Assembly: GCA_001768515.1 (NCBI GenBank)
Contig: MEOA01000001.1
Span: forward strand, 124,001-188,000
Direction of reading: 5' to 3'
DNA: 64,000 bases
Source: Bacteroidetes bacterium GWE2_42_24
GTDB lineage: Bacteria > Bacteroidota > Bacteroidia > Bacteroidales > TTA-H9
A program made the position numbers and the translations under genes. Under the pieces are notes generated by a model. The model was not told where the DNA came from. It did not search any database and was given only the letters and a program-made list of their open reading frames with translations. The first letter of the stretch is position 1; the number at the start of each line of letters is the position of its first letter. This document shows, piece by piece, positions 56,383-64,000 of this stretch.

Positions 56383-56415
56383 ATCAATAATTTATAACAA
56401 ATATAAATTATTGAT
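56383..56415. repeat. Perfect 13-bp AT-rich inverted repeat between ccoI and ccoS
   Basis: ATCAATAATTTAT (56383-56395) is mirrored exactly at 56403-56415 with a 7-base spacer. It sits just upstream of the internal promoter and could be an operator, or an mRNA hairpin at the end of the ccoI message. It has no terminal poly-T on the minus strand. Confidence 0.7.
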
Positions 56416-56465
56416 CTCAACATCATTATTATTCTGTTTATCAAACAATTAAAACACTACCAATA

Positions 56466-58871
56466 TTATTTAAAAGCAAGTCGTCTGGCAACCAGATGAA
56501 CCACACCTGTAATAAATAACACCACAGTGACAGAACTCAGAGGCATTAAAATGGCCGCAACGACTGGCGATAGTAAACCCCGGACAGCAAATGTCAATCC
56601 AATGACATTGTATGAAATAGAAATAAAAAAGCTCATCCTGACGATAGCAGTTGCCTTCCTTGATAAACTTATAAAGTCTGCCAGCCGTCCAAAGGCTCTG
56701 GCTTCAAGGATGGCATCACTGGCTGGTGAAAAATGATATACATCGTCGGCCAAAGATATTCCGGCAAAAGCTTCCCTTAAAGCGCCGGCATCATTAAGCC
56801 CATCGCCAATCATGAGCGGTTTTAATCCTTTATTCCTGAGGTGTCTGATATATTCCAGCTTATCGGCAGGAGACATGTCAAATGAAAAGAAAGCTTCGCT
56901 ACCCATTAACTGCATAAGAGCACCCCGTTCTGCGTCATTATCGCCACTGATCACATGTATCGGGCCTACTCTTCTGAGATGAGGAAGCATCGGTTCCAGA
57001 CCTTTCCGGTAGCTGTTGCCAATAGAAAAGAATCCACGGTATTGCCCGTCAAATACAATATGAACAGCTGAAACATTGACGTTCACTGATTCATCAACTG
57101 GTACTTCAAGCCAGGCGGATGAACCAGCTCTAACCTCCACACCATTAATATTGCCTAAAATACCCCGCGCTGAAAGCTCCCTGAAGTTGATCACCGGCAG
57201 CGCTGTTGAATCGGTCAGGTATCCGGCTACTGCCTGACTCAGTGGATGGACTGAGCTGCGGCACAACGACCTGATGAGCTGTCTCTCTACATCAGTAAGA
57301 GGTCTTCCCTGCCAGTCAACCTGTCGATCGTCAGTAAGAGTCAGGGTACCCGTCTTATCAAACACCACAACATCAACGTTTGACAGATTCTCTACAACCC
57401 CAGACTCACGAAGATAAAGTCCACGGCGACCCATAATCTGCATTGTGGTTCCATATGCAAATGGAAGCGTAAGCGCAAGGGCGCAGGGACAAGCCACGAT
57501 CAGGACTGAAACAAAAGCTATCAGAGCACGACCCGGATCAAACCACAGCCATCCCAATAGTGTTAATGAAGCTATAATAAGCAACCCAATGGTAAAACGA
57601 CGACTAACAATATCCACCAACCTCATGAACCGGTGTTTTGGGCGATTGTCGGTTTCCTGATTCCAAAGTCTGGTTAGTTTGCTTTGCTCCACCTCCTCTT
57701 CAATTTCAATTGTAATCCCACCACCTGTTTGCCGGCCACCGGCATAGACGGCCTCCCCGGCTTGTTTACGTACAGGAAGCGACTCGCCGGTAACAAAGGC
57801 ATAGTTTATGATGGCCTCTCCATCTATCAGTATCCCATCGGAGGGAATAAGTTCCTGATTATGGATCAACAGCAAATCACCCTTCTTAATATCCTGTAAC
57901 ATTAAAGATTCCTCTTTTCCTTCCCTCAGCCGGGTAACAGCAACCGGAAAATAGGATTTGTAGCTACGCTCAAAGGATAAAGCCTGATAGGTTCTTCCCT
58001 GATACCAGCGCCCGATAAGCAGAAAAAAAACAAATCCGGCAAGTGAATCAAAATAACCGGAACCCGCAGCAGTGACAACCTCATAAAGGCTTTGACAAAA
58101 CAAGGTAATTATACCAATTACAATTGGAACGTCGAGGTTCAGTATCCCCTTTCTCAAATTGCTAAAAGCAGATTCGTAATAATCTCTGGCTGAAAAGACA
58201 ACAACCGGGAGAACCAATAAAAGATTTATCCAGCCGAAAAAATCACGGAATGTAAGCTCCAGTCCCTCTTTGTGAGCCAGGTAATCGGGCAGACTCAGTA
58301 ACATAATGTTGGAGAAAGCAAATCCGGCCACCCCAATCTGATAGATAATCCTTCGGTTCACTTTCCTGCTACGGCCCCTCTCCATATCTTCGAGTGTAAT
58401 CTCAGGCTCATAATGTAAGTCGGCCAGCAACCGGACAATTTGTCGAAGTGTTGTTTTGCTGTTATCCCATGTGATGGTCACTTCCTTTTTTACAAAGTTG
58501 ACAATCGAACGGCTGATACCGTCATCAAGTCGTTCCAGATTCTCAAGCAACCAGATGCAACTACTGCAATGGATGGTCGGGATGTAAAGGGTAGCCCTGT
58601 AAGTATTATCTTGCTTGAATTCGATCAATTTCTCAACCAGTTCATCGTTGTCGAGCCATGAGAATGACTGGTTCAAGGGACGCGGTTCCACAGCAAATTT
58701 AACACCGGGGGTCTCCATGATGGTGTAATACTGTTGCATCTTATACTGGTTCAGCAACTGGTATACCGACTTGCAGCCATTACAGCAAAAATCCTTTCCA
58801 TCATATCCGACGGGCACTGCACCACAATCCTCCCCACAATGGAAACAAGGCGTATATTTGGGATCAGCCAT
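56466..58871 (-). CDS. ccoI: Copper-exporting P-type ATPase CcoI/FixI
   Basis: An 801-residue P1B ATPase that supplies copper for cbb3 oxidase. An N-terminal C-F-H-C-G-E-D-C and C-C-N-G-C zinc-ribbon-like unit is followed by a heavy-metal domain with C-S-S-C (about residue 103), then T-G-E-S, the membrane motif A-C-P-C-A-L-A-L, phosphorylation site D-K-T-G-T-L-T and G-D-G-L-N-D. The first domain is typical of CcoI. ATG 58871 is preferred to TTG 58877. It lies within the respiratory operon. Confidence 0.94.
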   Translation of the reverse strand: MADPKYTPCFHCGEDCGAVPVGYDGKDFCCNGCKSVYQLLNQYKMQQYYTIMETPGVKFAVEPRPLNQSFSWLDNDELVEKLIEFKQDNTYRATLYIPTIHCSSCIWLLENLERLDDGISRSIVNFVKKEVTITWDNSKTTLRQIVRLLADLHYEPEITLEDMERGRSRKVNRRIIYQIGVAGFAFSNIMLLSLPDYLAHKEGLELTFRDFFGWINLLLVLPVVVFSARDYYESAFSNLRKGILNLDVPIVIGIITLFCQSLYEVVTAAGSGYFDSLAGFVFFLLIGRWYQGRTYQALSFERSYKSYFPVAVTRLREGKEESLMLQDIKKGDLLLIHNQELIPSDGILIDGEAIINYAFVTGESLPVRKQAGEAVYAGGRQTGGGITIEIEEEVEQSKLTRLWNQETDNRPKHRFMRLVDIVSRRFTIGLLIIASLTLLGWLWFDPGRALIAFVSVLIVACPCALALTLPFAYGTTMQIMGRRGLYLRESGVVENLSNVDVVVFDKTGTLTLTDDRQVDWQGRPLTDVERQLIRSLCRSSVHPLSQAVAGYLTDSTALPVINFRELSARGILGNINGVEVRAGSSAWLEVPVDESVNVNVSAVHIVFDGQYRGFFSIGNSYRKGLEPMLPHLRRVGPIHVISGDNDAERGALMQLMGSEAFFSFDMSPADKLEYIRHLRNKGLKPLMIGDGLNDAGALREAFAGISLADDVYHFSPASDAILEARAFGRLADFISLSRKATAIVRMSFFISISYNVIGLTFAVRGLLSPVVAAILMPLSSVTVVLFITGVVHLVARRLAFK

Positions 58872-58894
58872 AATCAAATCGTTCTTTATAGATC

Positions 58895-58935
58895 AGAAAT
58901 GGGGATAAATCCCGGTGGTTCTCAGCCCCATTTCT
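58895..58935. repeat. 10-bp inverted repeat between the cytochrome c gene and ccoI
   Basis: AGAAATGGGG (58895-58904) pairs with CCCCATTTCT (58926-58935) across a 21-base loop. It may form an mRNA stem in the operon transcript that tunes or protects segments. Confidence 0.6.
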
Positions 58936-58981
58936 ATTCAGACGGATGTAAACTCACCGAAAGCCTTAACAACATCTATCT

Positions 58982-59926
58982 TCATGCTTCCTTTTTGGCA
59001 ATCTTCATCACGTTCATTACCACATATCCCATTGTACCCCAAACAATCAGCAAGGCACCAAAAAAGGTAATGATGATGTAAAGTGGAGCTACACGTGAAC
59101 GCCCCCATAGGGTGCGCTCTTCTGTGATATTGACCATTACTGATGGTTTTCCACAGATTGCATCAATTGAATCGGAGGCAGCGCCAAACTTATCGGGTTC
59201 AGCGATTCGGGCAAAGATATGAAGCATTCCGGAAGTATCACCGGGCAGATTTCGCGGTATTGATACACCAACACGTCCTTCCTGATTGGTATGGTCGACC
59301 TCCTCACTTATCGGAAGGTTTCCGAAATAGCGCCTTATGAAAAAGGCCACAGGCACACCAGGTGCAGGAACTGTCTCTCCCTCCTCGTTTACGATTGTAA
59401 GTGTCGCTATCAATGAAGTGTCTGAATCTCTATATTTAAGTTTCAGGGTGATGGGCTGTCCCGACAAGGAGGCTGAAGCAACAGATAAATCTGCAGGTAA
59501 TGTATCTAAGATTATCTCTCCTGCACCGGCACTACTTTTTTTTTTAAGGCTACGTACGAAGTGGATAATACTCCATTTGTCATTATCGGATATTACCTCG
59601 GCAAATTTGGGCATTGCACCACGGCCTGTCTGAATCTTGAAAAACATTTCGCCATCGGTCTGGCCCTGGTATTTATCACTTGCAGGGTCTGTTGGCTTAG
59701 GCACCAGGGGTAGACCGTTTCCCTTGCCGGGATCTCCATGACATGACTTGCAATGGGTAATATAGAGGCTCTTACCTTTTTCAATAACAGCCGGGGAAAC
59801 AGCCACAGGGTTTTTTACACTCTTTTTAGCAGCAGGAACCTGCCAGGGTACAGTTGCCTGGCCCATTACAAGCGTTGCACTCCACAAAAGAGATAGTGCT
59901 AAGAATAACTTTAGGTTTGATTTCAT
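58982..59926 (-). CDS. Membrane-anchored monoheme cytochrome c with Ig-like region
   Basis: A 314-residue exported protein: signal peptide (to about residue 22), class I cytochrome c domain with C-K-S-C-H at 59-63 and Met 105 in R-G-A-M-P-K-F, an Ig-like region (about residues 140-265, P-I-T-L-K-L-K-Y-R-D-S), and a C-terminal helix (about 280-303). The heme faces the periplasm. It follows the NrfD-like gene by 16 bases and could carry electrons from it to the oxidase. The link to cbb3 is inferred from the operon. Confidence 0.82.
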   Translation of the reverse strand: MKSNLKLFLALSLLWSATLVMGQATVPWQVPAAKKSVKNPVAVSPAVIEKGKSLYITHCKSCHGDPGKGNGLPLVPKPTDPASDKYQGQTDGEMFFKIQTGRGAMPKFAEVISDNDKWSIIHFVRSLKKKSSAGAGEIILDTLPADLSVASASLSGQPITLKLKYRDSDTSLIATLTIVNEEGETVPAPGVPVAFFIRRYFGNLPISEEVDHTNQEGRVGVSIPRNLPGDTSGMLHIFARIAEPDKFGAASDSIDAICGKPSVMVNITEERTLWGRSRVAPLYIIITFFGALLIVWGTMGYVVMNVMKIAKKEA

Positions 59927-59942
59927 CTTTGCAGAGATATAA

Positions 59943-61286
59943 TTATTTGATTATTGACTCATCGACACCCTTTTCATGGGCAATCTCCCAAACAGAAATC
60001 ACGGGAAATAGTTTGGCGATAATGGTAATAATTAACAGGACACCAGCAAATGGCAGGATGGTAAGGGTTATTTCGATACCTGTCGGAATATAGTGATGAA
60101 AGCTTTCGGGTACATTCTGGATGGGAAGATAAGGGTGCTGCTGAACAGGTACAACAATAAGGAAACGTTTCAACCAGGCACCAATCAATACCAGTACCGA
60201 TAGCCACAACATCGTGAAAGGACGACGCATTCGCTTGAAAATCAGCAGAAAGGATGGTATTGCCAGACAAGCGATCTGTGTAAACCAATAGAGAATGGCC
60301 CAGTGACCAGTGAACATCTCATCGAGGTGCAACTTTTCGGCAGTCCTCATCTTGTACGCGGGCACAAAATACTCATTCAAGTTGAAATAAATATATATGG
60401 CTGAAACCAACACGAGCACCTGCCCCATACGGTTGAAATGAAAGTCGGTAATATAATCACTCAGTTTATAGTTATACCTGAAGAAATACATGGCGATGAT
60501 GACGGCTGCAACACCGGCTACAAAGGCTCCGCTGACGAAGTAAGGACCAAAGATAGCACTGTCCCATCCGGCACGAAGGGTGGCTGCAAAAAGCCATGAA
60601 GTGACGGTATGGATTGCCAGGGCCACCGGGATAATCAGAATCGCAAGAATGCGCATTGCCTTTTTGATAATACGGTATTGCTCGGGTCGTGCCTCCCAGC
60701 CCAGGTATAGCAGATCATATATTTTCATCTGCCACTTTGGAAGGTTGGGTAAACGCCGGCGGATAATAGCTGCATCGGGGATGAGTGGCAAAAGCAACAA
60801 CAAAAGACTGATTGCCACATAAGTTGAAACGACTGTCACGTCCCACAGAATTGGAGATTGAAACCGTCCGTGAAGGAAAACATTGAGTAACCTATCGGGA
60901 CGTCCCATATCGATGACGATGACGATGCCGGCCCACATGGCAAAAGCCAGTGCAATCATCTCAGCAATTCTCGTAATTGGCGTAATCCATTTTATTTTTA
61001 ATAACCCGAGTACCGAACTGATAAACATACCGATGAGGCTGGCAGCCACAAAAAAAACGAAATTACCGATGTACATTCCCCAGGATGAGTAATCCCTCAT
61101 GGCTGTAACCCCTAATCCATCGCGAAGCTGTATAAAGTAAGCGTACCCGCCTACAATAAAAATTAAAATCAAAAACAGAATCCACAACTCGAAACCTTTA
61201 TGATGGGTCATCGGGCGAAGCAAATCCGTCTCTATTTTATCGAGCGACTTATAGCTCTCTTCAGTTGATAGTTTATTAACCGACAT
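59943..61286 (-). CDS. NrfD/ActC-like quinol-interacting membrane subunit
   Basis: A 447-residue membrane protein with about ten helices. W-G-M-Y-I-G-N-F-V-F-F, D-M-G-R-P-D-R-L-L-N and P-I-L-W-D-V are typical of the NrfD/PsrC/ActC superfamily, which oxidises menaquinol. At about 450 residues it is closer to ActC/PsrC than to short NrfD (about 320). It lies between the FeS and cytochrome c genes with 49- and 16-base gaps. No multiheme ActA or molybdopterin subunit accompanies it. Confidence 0.85.
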   Translation of the reverse strand: MSVNKLSTEESYKSLDKIETDLLRPMTHHKGFELWILFLILIFIVGGYAYFIQLRDGLGVTAMRDYSSWGMYIGNFVFFVAASLIGMFISSVLGLLKIKWITPITRIAEMIALAFAMWAGIVIVIDMGRPDRLLNVFLHGRFQSPILWDVTVVSTYVAISLLLLLLPLIPDAAIIRRRLPNLPKWQMKIYDLLYLGWEARPEQYRIIKKAMRILAILIIPVALAIHTVTSWLFAATLRAGWDSAIFGPYFVSGAFVAGVAAVIIAMYFFRYNYKLSDYITDFHFNRMGQVLVLVSAIYIYFNLNEYFVPAYKMRTAEKLHLDEMFTGHWAILYWFTQIACLAIPSFLLIFKRMRRPFTMLWLSVLVLIGAWLKRFLIVVPVQQHPYLPIQNVPESFHHYIPTGIEITLTILPFAGVLLIITIIAKLFPVISVWEIAHEKGVDESIIK

Positions 61287-61335
61287 TGGAAAGAATATTT
61301 CAAATAAAATCGAATGTATGAGAAATCAGCGTTCA

Positions 61336-62340
61336 CTATCCCCTTCCACCGCCAACACGGCTGTCTTCAGGATCAATAGTGGTTTTGCCTTCATATTGAT
61401 AGGGGAACAACCTGTTTTTGGGCGGCAGGTAATAAACCTGAGGTTTGGTACCAAGCTCTTCGAGTACGGTATAACCACCATTCTTCCGGATAAGTTCACT
61501 GAAGCGTACAGTTTCCCTGGTGGTACCGTTAGTAACAGTATCCTCATTCAGATCACCGAAGTAATAGACTCCGTTGGGGCACGCCCGCGTGCAATAGGGA
61601 AGTTCGCCCTTACGCAAACAGTCAGCACTGAACAGGCACTTGGAGATTGTTCCTTTCCGCTGAGGTACATTCAATTCAACATCATAGGGTATATCTTTGT
61701 CCTCTTCCGATTTGAGTGGCTCTATCCAATTAAATACACGTGCTGAGTATGGACAGGCAGCAATGCAGAAACGGCAACCAATACAACGTTGATTGTCGAT
61801 CAGCACGATGCCATCCTGACGTTTGAAAGTAGCATCAACCGGACAAACCTTAGTACAGGGTGGATTGTCGCAATGATAGCATGGCTTAGGCATAAAGTAG
61901 GGCTCGGTATTTTCGGCATCCTGCATCCGCAGCACATTGATGTGATGCTGCTCTGGTCTGAGGTGATGAGCCCCCTGACAAGCAGCCATGCACATACGGG
62001 CATTCCGGCATTTCGACAGATCGATCACCATCACCCAGTGCTTCCCGGGCAATCCTTCGCGACCACGACGCTGAAGTTCGCTCTCCTCATTGGTGCCCTG
62101 ATTAGCTGCCTCAATTAACTCTGCCTCACTCACCTCCATTAGCTGACCATCTGCAGTCAATACCCTAACTTTCTTCCCATCCGGATTTTTCTTCTGTTCA
62201 TGGTCATACCCTAAATATACAGCCCCTGCAGTCATGGCAGCACCTGCACCGACCACCAGCCCAAGCTTTTTTAAAAAACCACGACGGGCATTATTTTCTT
62301 CCTGTTGAGAACTGTTTGATAGATTTTTAGCTTCTTCCAT
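61336..62340 (-). CDS. Tat-exported four-motif iron-sulfur protein with altered cluster cysteines
   Basis: A 334-residue protein of the NrfC/HybA/DmsB type. A Tat-like signal R-R-G-F-L-K-K (19-25) precedes a hydrophobic stretch. Cysteines are at 111, 117, 121; 154, 157, 162, 166; 186, 189, 192, 196; and 235, 241, 250, 254. Motif 1 has Ala114 and motif 4 has Ser238 where the second Cys is usual. Motifs 1 and 4 normally build one pair of clusters, so that pair may be [3Fe-4S] or rearranged (Cys241 may substitute). It heads the operon and would pass electrons from the NrfD subunit. Confidence 0.87.
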   Translation of the reverse strand: MEEAKNLSNSSQQEENNARRGFLKKLGLVVGAGAAMTAGAVYLGYDHEQKKNPDGKKVRVLTADGQLMEVSEAELIEAANQGTNEESELQRRGREGLPGKHWVMVIDLSKCRNARMCMAACQGAHHLRPEQHHINVLRMQDAENTEPYFMPKPCYHCDNPPCTKVCPVDATFKRQDGIVLIDNQRCIGCRFCIAACPYSARVFNWIEPLKSEEDKDIPYDVELNVPQRKGTISKCLFSADCLRKGELPYCTRACPNGVYYFGDLNEDTVTNGTTRETVRFSELIRKNGGYTVLEELGTKPQVYYLPPKNRLFPYQYEGKTTIDPEDSRVGGGRG

Positions 62341-62439
62341 GGTATTGGTTGTATCAATGTTTTAATCGTAAATGTAGAAATTTTAACAACTATCAACAAT
62401 TAATTAGGCTAATGGATACCACAATTTTAAAATTTAGAC

Positions 62440-62447
62440 CAAATTTA
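62440..62447 (-). promoter_or_regulatory. Candidate -7 box (TAAATTTG) for the respiratory operon
   Basis: Minus-strand TAAATTTG is 99 bases before ATG 62340. No spaced TTG upstream and no clear FNR-type TTGAT-N4-ATCAA site was found. Confidence 0.35.
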
Positions 62448-62516
62448 AATAATTCAGAAAACCGGTAACAGAATTAGGGAAAGGTTTTAAGAAACCTAAA
62501 TTAGAGGATAAATCAC

Positions 62517-62524
62517 TAATTTTG
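62517..62524 (+). promoter_or_regulatory. Candidate -7 box (TAATTTTG) for gldH
   Basis: TAATTTTG lies 21 bases before the gldH ATG and overlaps the longer open frame, supporting start 62546. Confidence 0.45.
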
Positions 62525-62545
62525 CCTTTTAAACGCTGTTGTGCC

Positions 62546-63046
62546 ATGAATAAGCTTTCAAGTTTCATAATCCTGACAATCATCCTGATGGTTGGATGCT
62601 CCAAACCTGTTGTAATCAGACAGGAGCACCAGTTTGTCAACGAAAACTGGCAAAAATTCGATACATTAAACTTTAGTGTTGAGGGGCTCACTGATGGTAC
62701 ACCCCGCGACCTCAACCTGGTGATTCGGTTCAATGCCAATTTCACCTCCAGAGAGCTACCGGTCAATATCCTGATCCTTTCACCCGATGGTAGTGAGAAT
62801 TACATTGAAAAAAAAATATGGGTAAGGAATACTGATGATACACCCCGGGGAGAGAGATTTGGTGAAGCCAGTTGGGATTATACTTTCTGTTTCAGGGAAT
62901 CGTTTGAATTTACTTCGCAAGGGAAATATAAAATTCTGATCGACAACAATACCAGAAAATTCGACAATGCCGGTATCGAGCAAATTGCTTTTGAAGCAGT
63001 ACCCGCTACTGGCAAGAAAAAATACAAGACCGAAGAATCAGACTAA
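62546..63046 (+). CDS. gldH: Gliding motility lipoprotein GldH
   Basis: A 166-residue lipoprotein with lipobox L-M-V-G-C (Cys about residue 18). The domain matches GldH: F-V-N-E-N-W, F-N-A-N-F-T-S-R-E-L-P, G-E-R-F-G-E-A-S-W-D-Y. GldH is needed for gliding in Flavobacterium; in Bacteroidales it also occurs in non-gliding species. ATG 62546 is preferred over 62522 by the signal peptide and promoter. Its last 4 bases overlap the convergent mreD stop. Confidence 0.87.
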   Translation: MNKLSSFIILTIILMVGCSKPVVIRQEHQFVNENWQKFDTLNFSVEGLTDGTPRDLNLVIRFNANFTSRELPVNILILSPDGSENYIEKKIWVRNTDDTPRGERFGEASWDYTFCFRESFEFTSQGKYKILIDNNTRKFDNAGIEQIAFEAVPATGKKKYKTEESD

Positions 63047-63549
63047 CTTTTTACCCTGGCTACAAGGTACTCGGTCAGCGTTAGCAGCGCCACTGTAGCT
63101 ATCCCGCTGGTGAGGGTTCTGAGAAAAATGATACCCCATTGTCCGTTGCCAAAATCCTCAAGTAAAAAAAGGGTCAGATGATGCACCAGCGTGATCATCA
63201 CAACAAGTATGAACCAACCAGATCCCATCTCACGAATCGATGGCGAAGATGTGTTATCAGGGTCACGCCGCCCGGTTGCCATCTGAAGGAACAATGGTCT
63301 GGCAAATGAAGCCAGCACAGTAGCAGCAGCGTTCATGCCCGGCGTTCCGCAAAAAAGATCTATCGTTAGCCCAAGAGCAAAACCCCACAGCAATAACGCC
63401 CATCGCGGAGTCTGATAAGGCAGTTTAATGATAAAAAACAGGTATAACAGCGGATTAATCGATTGCCACAGATACAGGTTATTAAGCAACAATACCTGAA
63501 TAACCACAATGATAATAAAACGAAAAACTGTAATTACAAATGATGACAT
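63043..63549 (-). CDS. mreD: Rod-shape-determining protein MreD-like
   Basis: A 168-residue membrane protein with five or six helices. L-L-L-N-N-L-Y-L-W near the start and G-F-A-L-G-L-T-I-D-L-F-C-G-T-P-G-M-N-A-A are typical of Bacteroidota MreD, which works with MreBC in wall elongation. It follows cysN by 10 bases; mreB and mreC are not in the window. Confidence 0.85.
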   Translation of the reverse strand: MSSFVITVFRFIIIVVIQVLLLNNLYLWQSINPLLYLFFIIKLPYQTPRWALLLWGFALGLTIDLFCGTPGMNAAATVLASFARPLFLQMATGRRDPDNTSSPSIREMGSGWFILVVMITLVHHLTLFLLEDFGNGQWGIIFLRTLTSGIATVALLTLTEYLVARVKS

Positions 63550-63559
63550 TGCTTGATAT

Positions 63560-64000
63560 TTAGCCGATAATCATTCCAACCCCAACAGTTTCATTGGTTC
63601 CTTCATCAACCAGAATCAGGCTTCCTGTCTGCCTGTTTCGGCTGTAGGCATCAAACACCAACGGCTTGGCTGCTTTTAGCCTCACGAGTCCGATTTCATT
63701 GGCAGCCAGAGGATTCATGTCTGCACCTGGCTCTAGTGTATTAATGTCAATTTTGTGGATCAATTCTTTTACCAGACATTTCACCTCACGGGTTGTTTGT
63801 CGTAACACATAAGTCCCCCCCAGCCTCATCGGCCGTAAGTTCATCCAGCACATCATGACCTCTATTTCCTGACTGACTTGCGGTAGAGAATCTTTCTTCA
63901 CAATCACATCTCCCCTGCTTATATCCAAATCGTCTGTTAGCCTGAGCGATACCGACTGGGGCGGAAATGCTTCCGGCAGGCTCCCCTGAAAAATATCTAT
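63560..64000 (-). CDS. cysN: Sulfate adenylyltransferase large subunit CysN, 3' part
   Basis: The frame is open to the window edge and continues beyond it. The visible C-terminal 146 residues read F-P-P-Q-S-V-S-L-R-L, D-I-S-R-G-D-V-I-V, then C-W-M-N and V-R-L-K-A-A-K-P-L-V-F-D, which is the elongation-factor-like C-terminal barrel of CysN. The GTPase domain lies outside. CysDN makes APS for sulfate assimilation or sulfation. Confidence 0.9.
   Translation of the reverse strand: MDIFQGSLPEAFPPQSVSLRLTDDLDISRGDVIVKKDSLPQVSQEIEVMMCWMNLRPMRLGGTYVLRQTTREVKCLVKELIHKIDINTLEPGADMNPLAANEIGLVRLKAAKPLVFDAYSRNRQTGSLILVDEGTNETVGVGMIIG

Noticed and set aside
62341-62545. FNR-type operator before the respiratory operon
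   Set aside because: No TTGAT-N4-ATCAA or close variant is present; only a weak -7 box was found.

Overview
The window looks like a chromosomal segment of a Bacteroidota bacterium, most likely a Bacteroidales-like environmental lineage with microaerobic respiration. This rests on several signs: TAnnTTTG -7 promoter boxes before many genes, the gliding-motility lipoprotein GldH, lineage-typical families (DUF4834, DUF6427, DUF4783, DUF3352, the DUF7033-type deacetylase), the long insert-bearing form of IspG, a fused CcoN-CcoO oxidase subunit, and many signal peptides ending in A-Q. No rRNA, tRNA, CRISPR array, prophage or intact insertion sequence was found. Species cannot be named from the sequence alone.

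Layout, left to right. 1-3.0 kb: end of an M23 peptidase gene followed by an outer-membrane barrel protein and a TPR protein. 3.1-9.6 kb: housekeeping genes (ispG, a PHP phosphatase, a SprT-like protein with a small lipoprotein, a deacetylase-like protein, a DUF6427 membrane protein, rnhB). 9.6-11.3 kb: a gene-poor stretch. 11.3-18.7 kb: a DUF3352 protein, a ModE-type regulator, a glucosaminidase with LysM domains, rsmG, pepD, rpmH and a DUF4834 protein. 18.8-36.1 kb: a cell-surface glycan region with a YfhO-like membrane protein, a glycosyltransferase, acyltransferases, a nonulosonic (sialic/legionaminic-like) acid pathway (neuD, neuB, a CBS-nucleotidyltransferase, a CMP-sugar synthetase), a large GT-B-like protein, a flippase, and an AT-rich minus-strand block with a NeuC-type epimerase, a PIG-L deacetylase and a GNAT acyltransferase. 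36.4-44.3 kb: a YihY-like protein, nadC, a DUF4783 protein, rlmH, and a large TPR protein paired with an outer-membrane barrel. 44.9-52.7 kb: two aldehyde dehydrogenases around a DUF1858 protein, a GH97 glycosidase and an LpxL-like acyltransferase. 52.8-62.3 kb: one long minus-strand respiratory cluster. 62.5-64 kb: gldH, mreD and the 3' part of cysN.

The most interesting part is 52.8-62.3 kb. Eight genes run in one direction: a four-motif iron-sulfur protein with a Tat-like signal, an NrfD/ActC-like quinol-binding membrane protein, a membrane-anchored monoheme cytochrome c, the copper pump CcoI, CcoS, a CcoN-CcoO-cytochrome c triple fusion, a CcoQ-like protein and a monoheme CcoP-like cytochrome. 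There is no molybdopterin catalytic subunit, bc1 complex or multiheme ActA in the window. My inference is that the FeS-NrfD-cytochrome c trio is a compact menaquinol dehydrogenase that feeds the cbb3 oxidase directly, in the manner of a reduced alternative complex III. The iron-sulfur protein lacks the usual second cysteine in exactly the two motifs expected to share a cluster pair.

The nonulosonic acid region is the second point of interest. It has synthase, activation, epimerase, acyltransferase, transport and candidate transfer genes, but no 4,6-dehydratase or aminotransferase of the legionaminic route. A PIG-L deacetylase sits two bases from the epimerase gene, which hints at a modified sugar.
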